Notes under the pieces: model-generated
Told to the model about the DNA's origin: nothing
Databases searched by the model: none
What the model saw: only the letters and a program-made list of their open reading frames with translations
Made by a program: the position numbers and the translations under genes
In this document: positions 5,179-7,064 of the stretch, one piece after another
Numbering within the stretch: the first letter of the stretch is position 1
Layout: each line of letters opens with the position of its first letter
Assembly: GCA_021323815.1 (NCBI GenBank)
Contig: JAJPKG010000360.1
Coordinates: forward strand, 1-7,064
Direction: 5' to 3'
From: Pseudomonadota bacterium
GTDB taxonomy: Bacteria > Chloroflexota > Ktedonobacteria > Ktedonobacterales > JACDGC01
DNA length: 7,064 bases

Positions 5179-6132
5179 ATGACAACCCGTCCACAATGGT
5201 ATCGCCCTGATCGGCAACTGGCGTTTCGCATGGCATTGACCATGTTCATGCTGGTGCTGATCTACCTAGCGTTCGTGTTCATCCTGGGAAGCATTTTCCG
5301 AGGATTGGGGTTCGGCTTCTTCTTCGTCATCGCGTTGATCATGGCCAGCGCGCAATATTACTTCGCTGACAAGATCGCGCTGTGGTCAATGAATGCGCGC
5401 GAGGTCAGCGAGGAAGAAGCGCCCGAACTGCACGCGATGATCGAACGACTGGCGCAGCAGGCGAATATTCCCAAGCCGCGCGTTGCCCTGGTAGATACCA
5501 CCGTGCCCAACGCCTTCGCCACCGGGCGCAACGAGCGCAATGCGGTGGTCTGCGTCACCACCGGCATCATGCGCCAGCTCAACTCCGCTGAGTTGGAAGC
5601 GGTGCTGGCGCACGAACTGACGCACATTGTCAACCGCGATGTGCTGGTGATGACCATCGCCTCGTTCTTCTCGATGCTCGCCGGCCTGATGAGCCGCTCG
5701 ATGATGTATGGCATGATGTGGGGCGGCTACGGCGGCGGCTACGGCGGGCGCGGGCGTGACAACAACGGCGGCGCTTCCGCGGCCATCATCGCCTTCCTGG
5801 TGTCAGCCATCGTCGCGGCCATCAGCTTCGTGTTGGTGCGCACGCTGTCGCGCTACCGCGAGCTGGCAGCGGATCGCGGTTCGGCGCTGATGACCGGCGC
5901 GCCCCAGAACCTGGCCTCGGCGCTGATGAAGATCAGCGGCACCATGCAGAGCGGGCGCATTCCCGACCGCGACCTGCGCCAGGCGCAGGCGGTGAACGCG
6001 CTGGCCATCGTGCCGGCCATCAAAGGCGAAGATGTGGCCGAGATCTTCTCGACGCACCCCTCGCTGCAACATCGCCTGGAACAATTGCAGCGCATCCAGG
6101 AGCAAATGGAGAACGCGCCGAGGATTCGGTAG
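5179..6132 (+). CDS. htpX: Membrane zinc metalloprotease HtpX (M48 family)
   Basis: A 317-residue M48B protease that degrades damaged or misfolded membrane proteins. The zinc motif is HELTH (H145, E146, H149) and the third ligand is E228 in RYRELAADR, the family pattern. Two membrane segments precede the catalytic domain (about 17-38 and 43-62) and two follow HELTH (about 152-178 and 200-220). NAFATG (111-116) and FSTHPSLQHRL (300-310) are further family marks. A Gly/Tyr-rich, Asn-rich loop (about 182-198) between the last two membrane segments is longer and more glycine-rich than in E. coli. The ATG at 5179 is chosen over an in-frame GTG at 5128, which would be inside the upstream hairpin. 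The next gene, pspAB, starts 17 nt downstream, so the two form an operon. HtpX is usually an envelope or heat-stress gene; no CIRCE operator is seen here. Confidence 0.96.
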   Translation: MTTRPQWYRPDRQLAFRMALTMFMLVLIYLAFVFILGSIFRGLGFGFFFVIALIMASAQYYFADKIALWSMNAREVSEEEAPELHAMIERLAQQANIPKPRVALVDTTVPNAFATGRNERNAVVCVTTGIMRQLNSAELEAVLAHELTHIVNRDVLVMTIASFFSMLAGLMSRSMMYGMMWGGYGGGYGGRGRDNNGGASAAIIAFLVSAIVAAISFVLVRTLSRYRELAADRGSALMTGAPQNLASALMKISGTMQSGRIPDRDLRQAQAVNALAIVPAIKGEDVAEIFSTHPSLQHRLEQLQRIQEQMENAPRIR

Positions 6133-6149
6133 GGCCAAAGGAGCCAGAC

Positions 6150-6734
6150 ATGGGTATTTTCGACGCGCTCTTTGGGCGGCAAAAGCCGGTGCCGCCCGCC
6201 AAAAACGAGCGTCTGTTCGCCATCGCGACGGCGGATATCACCCTGCAAACCCAGGAAGACATGAAACCCGCTCAAACGGCTGGGATCTGCTTCAAGGGCG
6301 TGGCTTCCGGCCCCTTCAAACAGATCAACCAGGAATTGCAAGACTTGCTCAAGGTGGCGGGATCAACCGACACGCCCGTCACCGCCAGACCTTATGAAGA
6401 TGACCTGGGCTATAAATGGATCTTGATCGACAGCGCCGATTTCCAATCCATCGTCAATACGATTCACATGGTCAGCCAGACGTTGATCGATGAGGGCTAT
6501 GGCGAGCAATTGCTGGCCGCCGTCTTTCGCTTCAATGATGAGGATGGCAAGCCAACCTATTTCATCTATAACTATAAGCGCGGGACGTTTTATCCCTTCG
6601 TGCCGCGCCCCGACAGCCACAGCCACCAGCGCAACAATCCCGACGAACTGCGCATGGCAACGGTCATGAAGCAGGATCTGCCGATGGAGCCGGAGTTGGA
6701 ACGCTGGTACGCGCTGTGGGATCTGCCGTTTTGA
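6150..6734 (+). CDS. pspAB: PspA-associated protein PspAB
   Basis: A 194-residue soluble protein matching, from memory, the family called PspA-associated protein PspAB. Marks are the start MGIFDALFGR, ITLQTQEDMKP (30-40), ICFKGV (46-51), LGYKWILI (86-93), YNYKRGTFYPFVP (140-152) and the end MEPELERWYALWDLPF. Family members usually lie beside htpX or phage-shock (psp) genes, and this one follows htpX by 17 nt, with AAAGGAG 6 nt before its ATG. Its biochemical role is not established; association with membrane-stress functions of PspA is inferred from gene neighbourhood. There is no membrane segment or signal peptide. No pspA is visible in the window. The last 71 bp, including the stop, overlap the end of the convergent endonuclease III gene. 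Length is normal. Confidence 0.9.
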   Translation: MGIFDALFGRQKPVPPAKNERLFAIATADITLQTQEDMKPAQTAGICFKGVASGPFKQINQELQDLLKVAGSTDTPVTARPYEDDLGYKWILIDSADFQSIVNTIHMVSQTLIDEGYGEQLLAAVFRFNDEDGKPTYFIYNYKRGTFYPFVPRPDSHSHQRNNPDELRMATVMKQDLPMEPELERWYALWDLPF

Positions 6735-7064
6735 GCGCCTGATAATAATCACAGAGATCGGTCAGCGGGCAGCGGTTACAGCGCGGGCGGGCAAAGACGC
6801 ACACGCGCTGGCCGTGCCGCAGCAGCGCCTTATGGAAGTCATAGATCGACCGGCTGTCTTGCGGTAGCAACGCTTGCAAAAGTTCGTGCGCCGCTTCCGC
6901 CGTCACGTTGGGGCTGATCAAGCCGAGGCGGATGCTGACGCGATGCACGTGCGTATCCACCGGCAAGATCGGTTTTTGGCAACTGAAGAGCAGCACGCAC
7001 GCCACCGTCTTCGGTCCCACTCCCCCCAGGCGGCTCAGCCACGCCGCGCCCTCTGCCACCGGCA
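6664..7064 (-). CDS. nth: Endonuclease III-like DNA glycosylase/AP lyase, 5' end outside window
   Basis: Only the C-terminal 132 residues are present. The helix-hairpin-helix reads LGGVGPKTVACVLLF and supplies the catalytic lysine (K in GPKT). The catalytic aspartate is in PVDTHVHRV, 18 residues later, the same spacing as K120/D138 of E. coli Nth. The lysine argues against MutY. The 4Fe-4S ligands fit C-x6-C-x2-C-x5-C (CVFARPRCNRCPLTDLC). The enzyme removes oxidised pyrimidines and cuts at abasic sites in base excision repair. The GPKT and LLFS wording fits the looser subgroup annotated as endonuclease III domain proteins rather than the strict E. coli type. After the last cysteine, a 28-residue Pro/Thr/Ala-rich tail follows, most of it encoded opposite the end of pspAB. 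A GTG at 7059 is internal, not the true start. Confidence 0.93.
   Translation of the reverse strand, partial: PVAEGAAWLSRLGGVGPKTVACVLLFSCQKPILPVDTHVHRVSIRLGLISPNVTAEAAHELLQALLPQDSRSIYDFHKALLRHGQRVCVFARPRCNRCPLTDLCDYYQALKTADPTARTSVPTPAPSADPAS

Noticed and set aside
1..7064. CRISPR array, tRNA or rRNA genes, prophage genes
   Set aside because: No regularly spaced direct repeats, cloverleaf with CCA end, rRNA-like conserved stretch or phage structural gene was seen on either strand.

Overview
The window is a GC-rich (roughly 60%) bacterial chromosomal segment with short intergenic gaps, AGGA/GAGG-type ribosome binding sites and good sigma-70-like promoters. A membrane protein with a Thr-Pro stalk of the TPTPAPTATP kind, together with an HtpX-PspAB pair, suggests a member of the Chloroflexota. 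That assignment is an inference from protein style; no phylogenetic marker is present.

Layout. Positions 1-177 look like the right end of an IS200/IS605-type (TnpB) element: a folded RNA-like segment, then a GC-rich terminal hairpin ending in GTCAC. It lies 64 bp upstream of an NAD(P)-binding NDUFA9/NmrA-like protein gene (242-1147, +). That gene converges, across a bidirectional terminator (1196-1265), on a gene for a proline-rich, single-pass membrane protein with a PsbP-like outer domain (1268-2314, -). A divergent intergenic region (2315-2627) carries a strong promoter and a structured leader for a zinc-ribbon protein with a duplicated helix-turn-helix-like module (2628-3455, +). This gene converges on a MIP18/DUF59 Fe-S assembly factor gene (3495-3818, -), which is divergent from a SAM methyltransferase gene (4010-4585, +). 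The two divergent promoters between them have mirrored extended -10 elements.

Next come a small charged helical protein of unknown function (4721-5065, +) and a 113-nt gap with three hairpins, the last overlapping the htpX Shine-Dalgarno sequence. The gap leads to the htpX-pspAB operon (5179-6734, +): a membrane zinc protease and a PspA-associated protein, both of envelope stress and membrane quality control. At the right edge is the 3' part of an endonuclease III-like DNA glycosylase gene (-), whose last 71 bp overlap the end of pspAB on the opposite strand.

Most genes are single transcription units in alternating orientation; htpX-pspAB is the only clear operon. The items most worth following are the TnpB-type RNA end, the duplicated-HTH zinc-ribbon protein, the hairpin over the htpX ribosome binding site, and the convergent pspAB/nth overlap. 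No complete new defence or mobile system is visible.
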